Shown: positions 1 to 7,972 of the stretch, in pieces
Position numbering within the stretch: position 1 is the first letter of the stretch
Layout: each line of letters begins with the position of its first letter
Origin: Cyanobium gracile PCC 6307
GTDB lineage: Bacteria > Cyanobacteriota > Cyanobacteriia > PCC-6307 > Cyanobiaceae
Direction: 5' to 3'
Assembly (NCBI RefSeq): GCF_000316515.1
Contig: NC_019675.1
Location: 1,513,964 to 1,577,963 of the forward strand
DNA: 64,000 bases
The notes under the pieces: model-generated
The model's input: only the letters and a program-made list of their open reading frames with translations
What the model was told of the DNA's origin: nothing
The model's database searches: none
Made by a program: the position numbers and the translations under genes

Positions 1-105
1 GTGGGCCAGGCACTCAATGGCCGCCTGGCCAAGCAGATGCTTCAGGGGCGTGCCCTTCTGAATCGAGCTGGGCGCCGAAGGGATGGTGGGTGCGCGAGGC
101 GTCAT
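1..105 (-). CDS. Hypothetical protein, N-terminal part only (runs off the window)
   Basis: An open minus-strand frame starts with ATG at 105 and is still open at base 1, giving 35 residues that begin MTPRAPTIPS and continue KGTPLKHLLG. The composition looks like a real protein start, with a Ser/Pro-rich tail followed by an amphipathic segment. I do not recognise the family. An alternative ATG lies about 15 bases upstream. There is no strong ribosome binding site. The start codon and the reality of the gene are moderately supported only. Confidence 0.4.
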   Translation of the reverse strand, partial: MTPRAPTIPSAPSSIQKGTPLKHLLGQAAIECLAH

Positions 106-158
106 GGAGGCCCGATCCATGCCCATGCCCAGTGATGTGGGCCATTGGATCTGTGGCG

Positions 159-362
159 TCAGGTTGGCACGGCGGCAAGATCGCTGGCCACCTGAGTCAG
201 AATCGCATCCTGCTGGCTGAGGGCAATGAAGTGCCCGCCGCCGCTGATCAAATGCCAGATGGCGCCCGGGGTCCTTTCCGCCACCATCCTGTTGATGGGT
301 TCCGGCACCAGCTTGTCATCCGTTCCCTGCCAGAAGTGAACCGGTCGGCTCACCGTGGTCAT
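159..362 (-). pseudogene. Alpha/beta hydrolase C-terminal remnant
   Basis: This 67-residue frame reads like the last third of an alpha/beta hydrolase. It has the strand PVHFWQGTDDKLVP, which in the family carries the acid residue, then GGGHFIAL, which carries the catalytic His. The nucleophile elbow (G-x-S-x-G) and the N-terminal two thirds are absent. The bases upstream (from 371) belong to the disrupted GNAT gene, so the fragment is probably the leftover of a deletion. It is unlikely to be a functional enzyme. Confidence 0.6.
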
Positions 363-595
363 ATGGAGAGTTAGGCACCATCACCCGAATACCTCAGCGT
401 CAGGCGCAGCATGTCAAAGAGCTGTATTCCGTCCTGAAAGATGGGCTCAGGGTAGTTCTTGACAAAGAAGCCACGGTCAATGCTTGCAACCCGAAAACCA
501 TGCCGCTGGTAGAAAGCGAGTTGATAACCTGGGCTTCCCCCGATTCTGAGGACAAGTCGACAAGGGTCACGCCATGACCACCAGACTGTCCATCG

Positions 596-925
596 ATGAC
601 CAACCCAACCAAGACTCGGCGCCGATTCACGGCGCAGCAGAAGGTGGAGGCCGTGGAGCTCTGCCTGCAGGAGGGCCTCTCCTGCAATGCCGTGGCCCAG
701 CGGCTTGGCCTTCCCTCCAGCAGCCTCGCTCGCTGGGTGAGGCAGGCCCGCATGGATCGCGGCCAGGCCGGACCCAGGGACCAGGGCCTGCTCAGCAGTG
801 AGGAGCGCGCTGAACTCAGCCGGCTCCGCAAGGAGAACCGCGAGCTCAGGAGGGAGAAGGATTTTTTCAGGCTGGCGGCAGCGCACTTTGCCAAGGAGCA
901 GCTGCCGCCGAGAGGTTTCGCCTGA
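596..925 (+). CDS. IS3-family transposase OrfA (HTH, leucine-zipper protein)
   Basis: A 109-residue protein. Residues about 10-50 form the helix-turn-helix (RRFTAQQKVEAVELCLQEG, then NAVAQRLGLP and SLARWVRQ). Residues about 70-95 are a charged coiled coil (ELSRLRKENRELRREKDF) of the leucine-zipper kind used for OrfA multimerisation. It overlaps no other gene and sits just inside the left repeat. The T TTT TTC heptamer at 862-868 lies in frame near the end and could allow a -1 slip into the orfB frame, which stays open from there on. Confidence 0.85.
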   Translation: MTNPTKTRRRFTAQQKVEAVELCLQEGLSCNAVAQRLGLPSSSLARWVRQARMDRGQAGPRDQGLLSSEERAELSRLRKENRELRREKDFFRLAAAHFAKEQLPPRGFA

Positions 926-978
926 TCGACCAGCTCGCTGATCAGCATTCCATCTCCTGGCTGTGCCGGCAACTGGGC

Positions 979-1819
979 GTGGCCCGCAGTGGGTTCTACG
1001 CCTGGCGGCAGCGGCACGAGGCGCCGGGAAAGCGAGCGGCTGAGAACGCCCGACTCACCGCTGAGATCCAGGCGGTGTTCGGCGAGCACCGGGGCTTCTA
1101 CGGCTCGCCTCGGATCCACCAGGAACTGCGCGCAGCCGGCCACCCGGTGGGACGCCGACCGTGTCGCTCGGCTCATGCGTCGTGCCGATCTGCGGGCCAG
1201 GACCCGAAAGGCGTTCCGGCCCTGCAGCAGGGCCAGCAGCGGAGCCGCTGGGGTGGCGGAGAACCTGCTGCAGCAGGACTTCCAGCCCCCGGCCCCGAAC
1301 CGCTGCTGGGCCGGCGACATCACCTACATCCGCACCAGCGCCGGCTGGCGATACCTGGCGGTGTGGATCGATCTGTTCAGTCGCCGTGTGGTGGGTTGGA
1401 CGCTGAATCAACGCATGGATGCCGCCCTGGTGATCGAGGCCCTCAACCGGGCCCTCGGCCACCGGCAGGTGGAGCCGGAGCAGCTGCTGATCCACACGGA
1501 TCAGGGCAGCCAGTACCGGGCCAGCGACTACCGCGACCGGCTGGCCAAACACGGGATCCTCTGCAGCATGTCCGCCAAGGGATGCTGCTGGGACAACGCG
1601 GTGGTGGAGAGCTTCTTCTCCACCCTCAAATTGGAACTGGACCTCGATGACGATCGGGCAGTCCTAATTTCACCGCAGCAGCTGCAGCGCGATCTGGCCT
1701 TCTGGATCGAGGGCTACTACAACCGCGAGCGCCGCCATTCAACGGTCGGTTACCTGAGCCCGATCGACTACGAGCAGCGGTTCATCGCTGCATCTACACT
1801 CACCTTTGTGACCCCCTGA
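979..1819 (+). pseudogene. IS3-family transposase OrfB, frameshifted
   Basis: The N-terminal part is read in the frame of 979 (VARSGFYAWRQRHEAP, then GFYGSPRIHQELRAAGHPVG). From about 1150 the homology moves to the frame of 989, with RVARLMRRADLRARTRK and then the rve/DDE core: WAGDITYIRT carries the first Asp, LLIHTDQGSQY the second Asp, and AVVESFFSTLKLEL the Glu. The switch falls in GTGGGACGCCGACCGTG, where one base too many explains it. The open -1 frame continues upstream to the OrfA coiled coil. The catalytic triad is intact but would not be joined to the N-terminus. Confidence 0.8.
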
Positions 1820-2250
1820 TCGCTGTCCACGAAATCGGGGGAACCCCAGTTCCCACCTCCAGTTGCCGTGCGCCAGAGTTGCGAAAGAAATCAATTACCC
1901 ATTTCAACAGCACTGTGCCGTATCCGGACTTCTGGCAGAACGGATGAACAGCGATGCTCATCAGCTCATGCGTGCCTTTGCCACGTGGCTGTACGACGCA
2001 GGCACCAACCACAACAGCATCACTTGAAGCAACGAAGCACTTTGATCTTGAAAGATAGGAGCGAATCTTCTCTTCTGAAGGGTCGGCAAGTAGCAGCAGC
2101 TCCACAGGAGCTTTTGTTGCAGGAACTTCTTGAATCAGTAGCGGCATGCTTACCTTTTCCCCAACGCTCCAGATTAGAAGCGGGGAGAGACCTTGGCTTT
2201 TGGCTTTCTCTCTGCTCCCGCCTTCTGCATCTTGATGTCATGCGGTTGGC

Positions 2251-2769
2251 TCACGACACCAAATCCTCGTAGATATTTCGACGCATCAGTACGCCGCGCA
2301 ACATGAGGGACGGCTTGAGCTCAATATCAATCTCTCGGATGCGTACGAAACCCAATGCGCGATAGAACTTTTCTGCATTTAGACTTGAATTGCATTCAAA
2401 GGTCATCAGCCCTGCAGCGCATGCTGCACGGACGCAAACCGTAAAGACAGATCGGCCGATACCTCGTCTCGTCCAATCCGGATGTACCGCAAAATGACGA
2501 ACGTGCCCAAGGCGTTGTTCAACGGTTTCCTTCCCCGGCTGTTCGGGACTCCAGCCGCCGCAACCGACCACTAATCCGGTTGGAAGTATGGCCAAATAGA
2601 ACTTACCTGAGCTTAAAAGGGATGGGTTGGCCTTAGTCATCACCTGTAACGCGGGAGAGAGCACCTCTTCCTCGTAGGCGGACCTCATGAGTCTGGGGTA
2701 CGAAGCGCGTAGCAGCTCGCTGACGGCCTCGGCGTCCTGAATTGTTGCGACCCTCAAATCGTAGTACAA
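2251..2769 (-). CDS. GNAT family N-acetyltransferase
   Basis: A 172-residue single-domain GNAT that transfers an acetyl group from acetyl-CoA to an amine. The substrate cannot be told. Motif A is clear at residues about 90-115: VRHFAVHPDWTRRGIGRSVF, with the R/Q-x-x-G-x-G/A pyrophosphate loop RRGIGR. The C-terminal FYRALGFVRI is the usual motif B. It is a separate gene from the disrupted GNAT 100 bases away, and the sequences are not close duplicates. Base composition is less GC-rich than the core genes further right, which fits an acquired region. Confidence 0.85.
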   Translation of the reverse strand: MYYDLRVATIQDAEAVSELLRASYPRLMRSAYEEEVLSPALQVMTKANPSLLSSGKFYLAILPTGLVVGCGGWSPEQPGKETVEQRLGHVRHFAVHPDWTRRGIGRSVFTVCVRAACAAGLMTFECNSSLNAEKFYRALGFVRIREIDIELKPSLMLRGVLMRRNIYEDLVS

Positions 2770-2907
2770 CTTCCCGTAAACTCCCGTCGATCATTGCGGT
2801 CCGGATAACGCTCGCCATCACCTGGCCGCAAGGTGTGCGCAGCGAAGAAGATAGCCTTGCGGTAGCGGCACAGGTGCATGGCGGTGTTAGCTGACCAGTG
2901 TCTTTAC

Positions 2908-3147
2908 CTAGGGCGCTGGTGCTCCACGTAGAAGGCCTTCCACACTTAAGTCCTCATCAACATCTGGCCAGTGGATTCCGTAGCCAGCTCCTGCAATCTC
3001 CCAGTTATGACGCTCCTGGGATGTTGCATGCAGAAGCCTTGGAAACCAAGCCAACGGCACCGAGATAGATCGTCCATCAGCCAGGTCAACGATCAGCCTG
3101 TCCTCTGTCAAGACAACGTCTGTGACCAGCTCGCCAGGGTTAGCCAT
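2908..3147 (-). CDS. DUF2442 domain protein
   Basis: A 79-residue protein with the DUF2442 pattern: a beta-rich start (VVLTEDRLIVDLADGRSISV), then PLAWFPRLLHAT and GYGIHWPDVDEDLSVEGLL. The core of the family is the phrase P..WFPRL followed by W..ID/DEDLS. It is the second gene of a pair and overlaps the upstream DUF4160 gene by 8 bases (3140-3147), so the two are almost certainly co-translated. The family is common in cyanobacterial accessory DNA beside DUF4160. A toxin-antitoxin role has been proposed from context, but the biochemical function is not established. Confidence 0.85.
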   Translation of the reverse strand: MANPGELVTDVVLTEDRLIVDLADGRSISVPLAWFPRLLHATSQERHNWEIAGAGYGIHWPDVDEDLSVEGLLRGAPAP

Positions 3148-3373
3148 GAAACTCCTCCCATGCTTTCAGCAGGATAGCTCGGTTCAAGCTGACCAGCCGT
3201 TCAATCTCACGCAGCTCTCTGGCGCTATATCCAAGGCTCGAGGACAATGCCACAGGAACAAGCCAGACTTTGCATGAAGCCTTATCTCTGTCAACATGAA
3301 CATGGGGAGGCTCATTTGGCTCGTGACTGTAGAAGTAGATCCTGTAAGGACCGCTTCTAAGGATTGTCGGCAT
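3140..3373 (-). CDS. DUF4160 domain protein
   Basis: A 77-residue protein with the DUF4160 hallmarks: MPTILRSGPYRIYFYSHEPNEPPHVHV at the start and a Lys/Trp-containing strand (CKVWLVPV). The C-terminal helix (ELREIERLVSLNRAILLKAW) is the usual end of the family. It is the upstream member of the pair with the DUF2442 gene and shares 8 bases with it. The N-terminal H-V-H-V motif is the conserved spot. Function is unknown. The pairing, size and location in an accessory strip resemble a two-gene addiction module. Confidence 0.85.
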   Translation of the reverse strand: MPTILRSGPYRIYFYSHEPNEPPHVHVDRDKASCKVWLVPVALSSSLGYSARELREIERLVSLNRAILLKAWEEFHG

Positions 3374-3715
3374 CCGAAATTGCCACCATCACACCGACGA
3401 TAACGACCACGGCCTTCCTGTGCAGCTAACGATTATGGATAGATCGTGCGCAGCCACGATCTTATCCGAAGTTGAACAAGCCTGCAACGATGGAGCCTGA
3501 TGGCTTACTGCAGAAACATCCGGCCAGTTTTCAGGATATCTTTGGCTTTCTCCTGAGTGCAAATGCCTGCCGTTTGGGGCATCGTTGAACCTTGCCATGC
3601 CTCAGCCGAATCTAGAGCGCAGCTGAGCTGGCCGTTCAGTTCTCTGGAGCTGAACGGATCTGCTCAGTGTCTGCTGGCTACATTCAGGGATATCTTCCCA
3701 GCATTCTTGTCAGCC
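3374..3715. other. Gene-free stretch with an inverted repeat beside the IS91-type unit
   Basis: I find no convincing coding sequence in these roughly 340 bases; the open frames have no recognisable protein character. The stretch contains an 8-base perfect inverted repeat, CCGTTCAG at 3632-3639 and CTGAACGG at 3650-3657, with a 10-base loop. It lies about 60 bases beyond the stop of the HUH transposase. IS91-family elements end near short hairpins, so this may mark the terminal side of the element. No T-run follows it. Confidence 0.4.
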
Positions 3716-4774
3716 TCAGCACAGCAGCGGCGTCATCCCTCGTTCTCGCAGTGCGATGATGCGCATCTGTCCCTGGCACAGGGGGCAGAGCATAGGCGCT
3801 TTCTCGCGGGGAAGCTCTGGAATCGGCAATTCCACCCTGAGCAGCAATTGCACCCCTTGGATCAGTCGTTTGGCATTGCCATGCAGCAGGCCGTAATCCC
3901 GTACACGCCGGAAGCGTCTCGGCAGGACATGCCGCAGCAGCAGCCACAGAAACTCTCCGCCCGGTAGTGTGCGAACCTGGCGCGTTCCCTTGTTGTCCTG
4001 ATAGCAGAAGCTGACTTTGCCCTCATGGTCGGCAATGATGTTCTTCTCCGGCAATACTCCACGGTAGAGGTAGCGCCCCAGATACACCAAGGCCTTTTCG
4101 CCCCTGCCCACCGATTTGCAGTTCACAATCCACTCTCTTGGCAGTGGAGTCTTGAGCCGCAAGCCCAGACGGCGCATCCCCTCGTACCATTTGGCGCGGA
4201 ACACCCTCGCCAGGTTGCCGGCCGGGAACAGGTACCCTGCCACTTTGTCCCTCCACTGCCGTTTCTGCACGTTGATCGCACCTGCGGGCACAATCAGATG
4301 CACGTGGGGATGGTACTCAAGCCGCCGGTTGTGGGTGTGCAGAACGGCATGGGCGCCAATCTTCCCTCTCAGTTTCGGATCACGGCGGGCAAAGGAATCG
4401 ATCGTTTCCCAGGCTGTTTTCAGCAGTAGATCATAGGCCAATCGTTGCTGCTGCCAGAAGATCTGCCTGAGTTCTGCAGGCACGGTGAAGGTGATCAGGA
4501 AGTACTCCACTGGCAGCAGCTTGGCCCGTTGTCGTTCGATCCACTGTTGACTTTCATGATGTTGGCAGTGTGGGCAACTGCGGTGTCCACAGGAATGGGG
4601 GATGCGGATGCTGTGCTCACAATCGGAGCATTGCAGCCGCATGACGTCACTGCCGCTCTGGCGGCAACGTCCCATCGCCTGCAGGGCCTGGCGGTGGCTT
4701 GGCAGCAGCTGATGGCCATGGCGGCGCTCCAGCTCACCCTGATAGCGCGCCACCAGATGGGAGAGGAGAAGCAT
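3716..4774 (-). CDS. IS91-family HUH (Rep-like) transposase
   Basis: A 352-residue protein. A zinc-binding N-terminal domain occupies residues about 45-80 (LQCSDCEHSIRIPHSCGHRS, then CPHC). Next come the transposase body (VEYFLITFTVPAELRQIF) and the HUH metal site in YHPHVHLIVPAG. A candidate catalytic Tyr lies in ALVYLGRYLYRG. Such proteins move single-stranded DNA by rolling circle. The ATG at 4774 overlaps the TGA of the upstream integrase (TGATG), which implies coupled translation. The upstream frame is open by chance through part of the integrase, so a longer start would be spurious. Confidence 0.88.
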   Translation of the reverse strand: MLLLSHLVARYQGELERRHGHQLLPSHRQALQAMGRCRQSGSDVMRLQCSDCEHSIRIPHSCGHRSCPHCQHHESQQWIERQRAKLLPVEYFLITFTVPAELRQIFWQQQRLAYDLLLKTAWETIDSFARRDPKLRGKIGAHAVLHTHNRRLEYHPHVHLIVPAGAINVQKRQWRDKVAGYLFPAGNLARVFRAKWYEGMRRLGLRLKTPLPREWIVNCKSVGRGEKALVYLGRYLYRGVLPEKNIIADHEGKVSFCYQDNKGTRQVRTLPGGEFLWLLLRHVLPRRFRRVRDYGLLHGNAKRLIQGVQLLLRVELPIPELPREKAPMLCPLCQGQMRIIALRERGMTPLLC

Positions 4775-5680
4775 CAGCCTTCCTCCCAACGAAGCTGGAA
4801 GCCGCTCAGCAGCGTCTCGATCCGATCGCTGGTGTGATCGCGCACCACATGGGTGATGTGGGCGTAACGCGCTGTGGTGTTGCTGTTGCTGTGGCCGAGC
4901 AACGATTGGATCAGGCGTAGATCCATCCCTTGCTCCAGCAGGTGGGTGGCATAGGCATGGCGCAGGGAGTGCACTGTGAGCCGTTTCTCGATGCCACACT
5001 CCTTGCGGGCGGCCTTGAGCGCGGGCCTGGACACCGCTGGCATCCATCGGTGCGCTCGCCATCCGGACGATGAACTGGCTTCCGGCCGGACTGGGGAAGA
5101 GCAGACGGGGGTGACGGTGGGTTGTCCAGAACCTGCGCAACGATTGGAGCGTGAGATCGGGGATGGGGACATAGCGATCCTTACCGCCTTTCGCATCGCG
5201 GAGGTGCACACGTCTTTGGCTGCCGTCAATGTCCGCCACCTCCAGTCCCAGGCCTTCACTGATTCGCAGACCCAGGCTGTAGACCGCCAGCAGGAAGATG
5301 CGATAACGCAACTTGCGTACCGTATTGATCAACGCATGCACTTCCTCTCGGGTGGGAATGTCCGGGAGAGTGCGTACACGGGGAGGGCGAATGATTTTGA
5401 TCCACTCCATCTCGCGATCGAGCACATAGCGATGGAAGAACTGCAGGCTGCAGAGATCCACCTTGATTGTGCTCCATGAATACTGCTCCAGCAGAGCGGC
5501 AAAGTAGCTCTTTAACTCATCAGGGCTGAGATCATCGGGGCAACGACCAAAATGGCCGGCGACTCGCCGCAATGTTCGGCTGTAGCTATCAATTGTTTTG
5601 TCGCGCAAGCCATGCAGCTGCATGGCTTGCAGATTGGCATCAAACAGGCGATCAAAACGCTCCTGTTCTGCAGTATTCAT
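4774..5680 (-). pseudogene. Tyrosine recombinase (integrase) of the IS91-type unit, frameshifted
   Basis: From ATG 5680 the N-terminal SAM-like core-binding domain is clear (RTLRRVAGHFGR, SPDELKSYFAALL). It is followed by the catalytic domain with the first Arg in [15 protein letters not shown] and [10 protein letters not shown]. Homology leaves this frame near 5020, in GTCCAGGCCCGCGCTCAAG, where one base too many explains it. It resumes in the frame that ends at 4774 with [20 protein letters not shown] (H-x-x-R), [15 protein letters not shown] (the His and the nucleophile Tyr). All catalytic residues exist but not in a single frame. IS91-like units often carry such a recombinase upstream of the transposase. 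A sequencing error is an alternative. Confidence 0.8.
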
Positions 5681-6239
5681 CTCAGCAGCTTCCCAGCGGG
5701 AAGATGAAGGGGGAAAGCACATCCGAGGACGTGCATCCCTCAGTGTCTTCCCGACGGTCGCGCTCTCCTGTCGCTGCTCAAGACATGCTTGCAGTTCCGC
5801 GCCAGTGGCATGGCGCTAGAACCTTGGGCAGTCGGCTTGAAACTGAAGCAGTTCAGCTATGCTGTGGCTTGCAATCTGCCGCGTAGCGGCTTAGTTCAAC
5901 TCGTCATTGGGAGGTTCCATGAACCACGCGCCTTCTGCCTCTCCATTCCGTGAATCGCGTCGAGGGATCGAACCGACATCCCCCTCAATCCATGGCGATA
6001 TCGGTCTCCTCTGCTCAATACCCGCTCACGATAGCCATGGTTCACGGGTCCGATAACCACATGTTCCCAACGATACGAATCTCCTTCCGTGAGTCTGAGC
6101 CATTCTTAGGCAAGAGTCAGCGCCAAGGCACGAAATCAGGGTCTTCTGAACCTGCAGACGAGTTCTTCTACTGTTCAGCTGCAGGAGCTGGCTGCAGCAG
6201 TGGCGTTGACGTGCAGTCCGTCCACCGAAAACGCGCCCC
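5681..6239. other. Mostly gene-free right flank of the IS91-type unit
   Basis: About 560 bases upstream of the integrase start without a recognisable gene, apart from the short frame at 5918-6055 listed separately. The stretch probably contains the promoter of the integrase/transposase pair and the second end of the element, but I could not identify that end. At 5956-5974 a GTCG...CGAC hairpin with a GATCGAACC loop resembles a tRNA T-arm read on the minus strand; no tRNA can be folded around it. Confidence 0.35.
5918..6055 (+). CDS. Possible 45-residue small protein
   Basis: ATG at 5918 is preceded by GGGAGG with a 4-base spacer, an unusually good Shine-Dalgarno site for this genome, and the frame runs 45 codons to a TAA. 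The product begins MNHAPSASPFRESRRGIEP. It has no signal peptide or membrane segment, and I do not recognise it. It lies alone in the non-coding flank of a mobile unit. The binding site is the only positive evidence, so it may be fortuitous. Confidence 0.22.
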
Positions 6240-6653
6240 CTACGGCTGAATCGTCACCGGCGTGCCCACTGCCGTGCGGGCGAAGAGCCACTTGGCTGTT
6301 GCCTGGCTGGTGCGGACGCAACCATGGCTGCGGCGCACCCCATAGCACTGGCGGGCAGCGTCCTGCCACGGGGCGGGATGGAGGCAGACGGCGTCCGGCC
6401 GCAGTCCGCCGCCAGCCAGACACATCACGTTGGGCACCACAGGGGTGCGGTAGTCGTCACCCACCAGGGGGGTGGCGGCGTACTTGGCGCCGATCACAAA
6501 CCGCCCCATGGGTGTGGGCGACGCCGGCAACCCCGTCGAAACCAGGGCCGCATAGATCGTGGCGCCACTGGCATCGAAGGCCCGCAGTCGCTGTTCCGAC
6601 AGGTCGATCACGATCGCCGCCACCACCTCAATGGCCGCCAGCACGAGGCTCAT
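6240..6653 (-). CDS. L,D-transpeptidase (YkuD fold)
   Basis: A 137-residue catalytic domain that would cross-link peptidoglycan stem peptides or attach proteins to them. The start VIDLSEQRLRAFDASG is the typical first strands of the fold. The active-site motif SHGCVRTS near residue 113 supplies the conserved His, Gly and nucleophile Cys, with Arg following. The protein is short, with only a brief hydrophobic N-terminus (MSLVLAAIEVVAAIVI) that could act as a weak signal or anchor. It starts 11 bases after the sufS stop on the same strand, so it may be read from the suf transcript although the role is unrelated. Confidence 0.88.
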   Translation of the reverse strand: MSLVLAAIEVVAAIVIDLSEQRLRAFDASGATIYAALVSTGLPASPTPMGRFVIGAKYAATPLVGDDYRTPVVPNVMCLAGGGLRPDAVCLHPAPWQDAARQCYGVRRSHGCVRTSQATAKWLFARTAVGTPVTIQP

Positions 6654-6664
6654 GGCCTCCCCCC

Positions 6665-7972
6665 TCAGCTGTGCTCCCTCAGAAATCCGATCGTTCCCTC
6701 CAGCTCCTCGGCGAAGCGGTCGATCTCTTCAGGAGTGGTGGTGAAGCCCAGGCTGGCGCGGGCGGAACTGGCCAGACCGTAGTGACGGTGCAGGGGCTGG
6801 GTGCAGTGGTGGCCGCTGCGGATGCAGATGCCGGCGGAATCGAGCAGGGCGGCGATGTCGTTGGCGTGCAGGCCTTCCACGCTGAACGCCGCTAACGCGG
6901 CCCGGTCGGGTTGCTGGTCCGGCGTTGGACCCAGGATCCGCACGCCGTCGATGGCCTGCAGCCGCTCGAACAGGCGCCGGGTGAGCTGCTGCTCCCAGGC
7001 GTGGATGCGCTCCATGCCCAGGTTCTGCAGGTAATCGAGGGCGGCGCCCATGCCGATCGCCTCACCGATCGCCGGGGTGCCGGCTTCGAACTTGTGGGGC
7101 AGATCGGCCCAGGTGCTGTGGTCCAGGTACACGTCGTGGATCATCTCGCCGCCCCCCAGGAACGGCGGCATCGCCTCCAGCAGCGCCTCGTGCGCCCACA
7201 GGAACCCCATGCCCGTCGGCCCGCACAGTTTGTGGGAGGAACCCACCAGGAAATCGGCCCCCAGGGCGGCCACGTCCACCGGCTTGTGGGGCAGGCTCTG
7301 GCAGGCATCCACCAGCAGCAGGGCGCCGGCCCCATGGGCCAGCTCGGCCACAGCCTCGATCGGATTGAGGCAGCCCAGGGTGTTGCTCACGTGCACCAGG
7401 CTCACCAACTTGGTGCGATCGCTGAGCTTGGCCTTGAAGTCCTCCAGATCCAGCTCGCCGCTCTCGGTGACGCCCGCATGGCGCAGCACGCAGCCCGTCC
7501 GGGCCGCCAGCAGCTGCCAGGGCACCAGGTTGCTGTGGTGCTCCATCACCGACAGCAGCACCTCATCGCCCTCCCGCAGGTTGGCGTCACCCCAGGTGCG
7601 GGCCACCAGGTTGATCGCCTCAGTGGCGTTGCGGGTGAACACGATTTCCCGGGCGCTGGCGGCACCGATGAAGGCGGCCACCTTGCCCCGGGCCGCCTCG
7701 AAATGGTCGGTGGCGCGGGCGCTCAGCTGGTGGGCGCCGCGATGCACATTGGCGTTGTCGAGGCTGTAGTACTGCTGCAGCGCCTCCAGCACCTGGCGCG
7801 GCTTCTGGCTGGTGGCGGCGTAATCCAGGTAGATCAGCGGCTGCCCCAGGCAGGCCGTCTGGGCCAGCAGGGGGAAATCGGGCCGGGTCTGCACCGCCAG
7901 GTCGGCCACCACCGGCGTTCCCGCCACCGACGGCGTCGCGATCCTCGGGGAGTTGGTGAAGGTCGGTGTCAT
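6665..7972 (-). CDS. sufS: SufS cysteine desulfurase (SufS/CsdA type)
   Basis: A 435-residue PLP enzyme that takes sulfur from cysteine for Fe-S cluster assembly. The start LIYLDYAATSQKPRQV and the repeated substrate motif NVHRGAHQLS are type II desulfurase features. The PLP lysine is in VGSSHKLCGPTGMG. The persulfide Cys is in SGHHCTQPLHRHYG, the short-loop form of SufS. ATG 7972 overlaps the sufD stop as ATGA. A Pro/Thr-rich stretch of about 30 residues precedes the catalytic domain. It is the last suf gene of the ftrC-sufBCDS run. Confidence 0.95.
   Translation of the reverse strand: MTPTFTNSPRIATPSVAGTPVVADLAVQTRPDFPLLAQTACLGQPLIYLDYAATSQKPRQVLEALQQYYSLDNANVHRGAHQLSARATDHFEAARGKVAAFIGAASAREIVFTRNATEAINLVARTWGDANLREGDEVLLSVMEHHSNLVPWQLLAARTGCVLRHAGVTESGELDLEDFKAKLSDRTKLVSLVHVSNTLGCLNPIEAVAELAHGAGALLLVDACQSLPHKPVDVAALGADFLVGSSHKLCGPTGMGFLWAHEALLEAMPPFLGGGEMIHDVYLDHSTWADLPHKFEAGTPAIGEAIGMGAALDYLQNLGMERIHAWEQQLTRRLFERLQAIDGVRILGPTPDQQPDRAALAAFSVEGLHANDIAALLDSAGICIRSGHHCTQPLHRHYGLASSARASLGFTTTPEEIDRFAEELEGTIGFLREHS

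Larger units (their letters stand above)
535..1843 (+). mobile_element. IS3-family insertion sequence, about 1.3 kb
   Basis: The ends carry inverted repeats: TTCCCCCGATTCTGAGGAC at 535-553, and GTCCACGAAATCGGGGGAA at 1825-1843, which is its reverse complement at 16 of 19 positions. Inside are an orfA with a helix-turn-helix and an orfB with the DDE integrase core, the usual IS3 layout. The left repeat tip (TTCCCC) seems to belong partly to the target gene. A 3 to 4 base duplication of C is compatible with the flanks, but the exact boundary cannot be fixed because the site is a C-run. The frameshift in orfB suggests this copy cannot transpose unaided. Confidence 0.85.
371..2147 (-). pseudogene. 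GNAT N-acetyltransferase gene split by an IS3-family insertion
   Basis: Reading leftward, the N-terminal half starts at ATG 2147 and runs to about 1844. It includes the acetyl-CoA binding region around HPFCQKSGYGTVLL and ends at LEVGTG. The C-terminal half resumes at about 540 with GSPGYQLAFYQRHGFRV and stops at the TAA at 371. Joining the halves restores a continuous GNAT fold (LEVGTG followed by G-S-P-G-Y-Q-L-A-F-Y) in the same frame, so the gene was intact before the insertion. The element between 541 and 1843 makes it a clear disruption. The natural substrate is unknown. Confidence 0.85.

Noticed and set aside
3716-5722. A single 668-residue recombinase-transposase fusion
   Set aside because: The frame is continuous only because the frameshifted recombinase tail reads through in the transposase frame; true homology leaves the frame at about 5020 and the transposase has its own ATG at 4774.
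5945-5985. A tRNA gene or attachment site on the minus strand
   Set aside because: A T-arm-like GGTTCGATCC is present but no acceptor stem, D-arm or anticodon arm can be formed around it.
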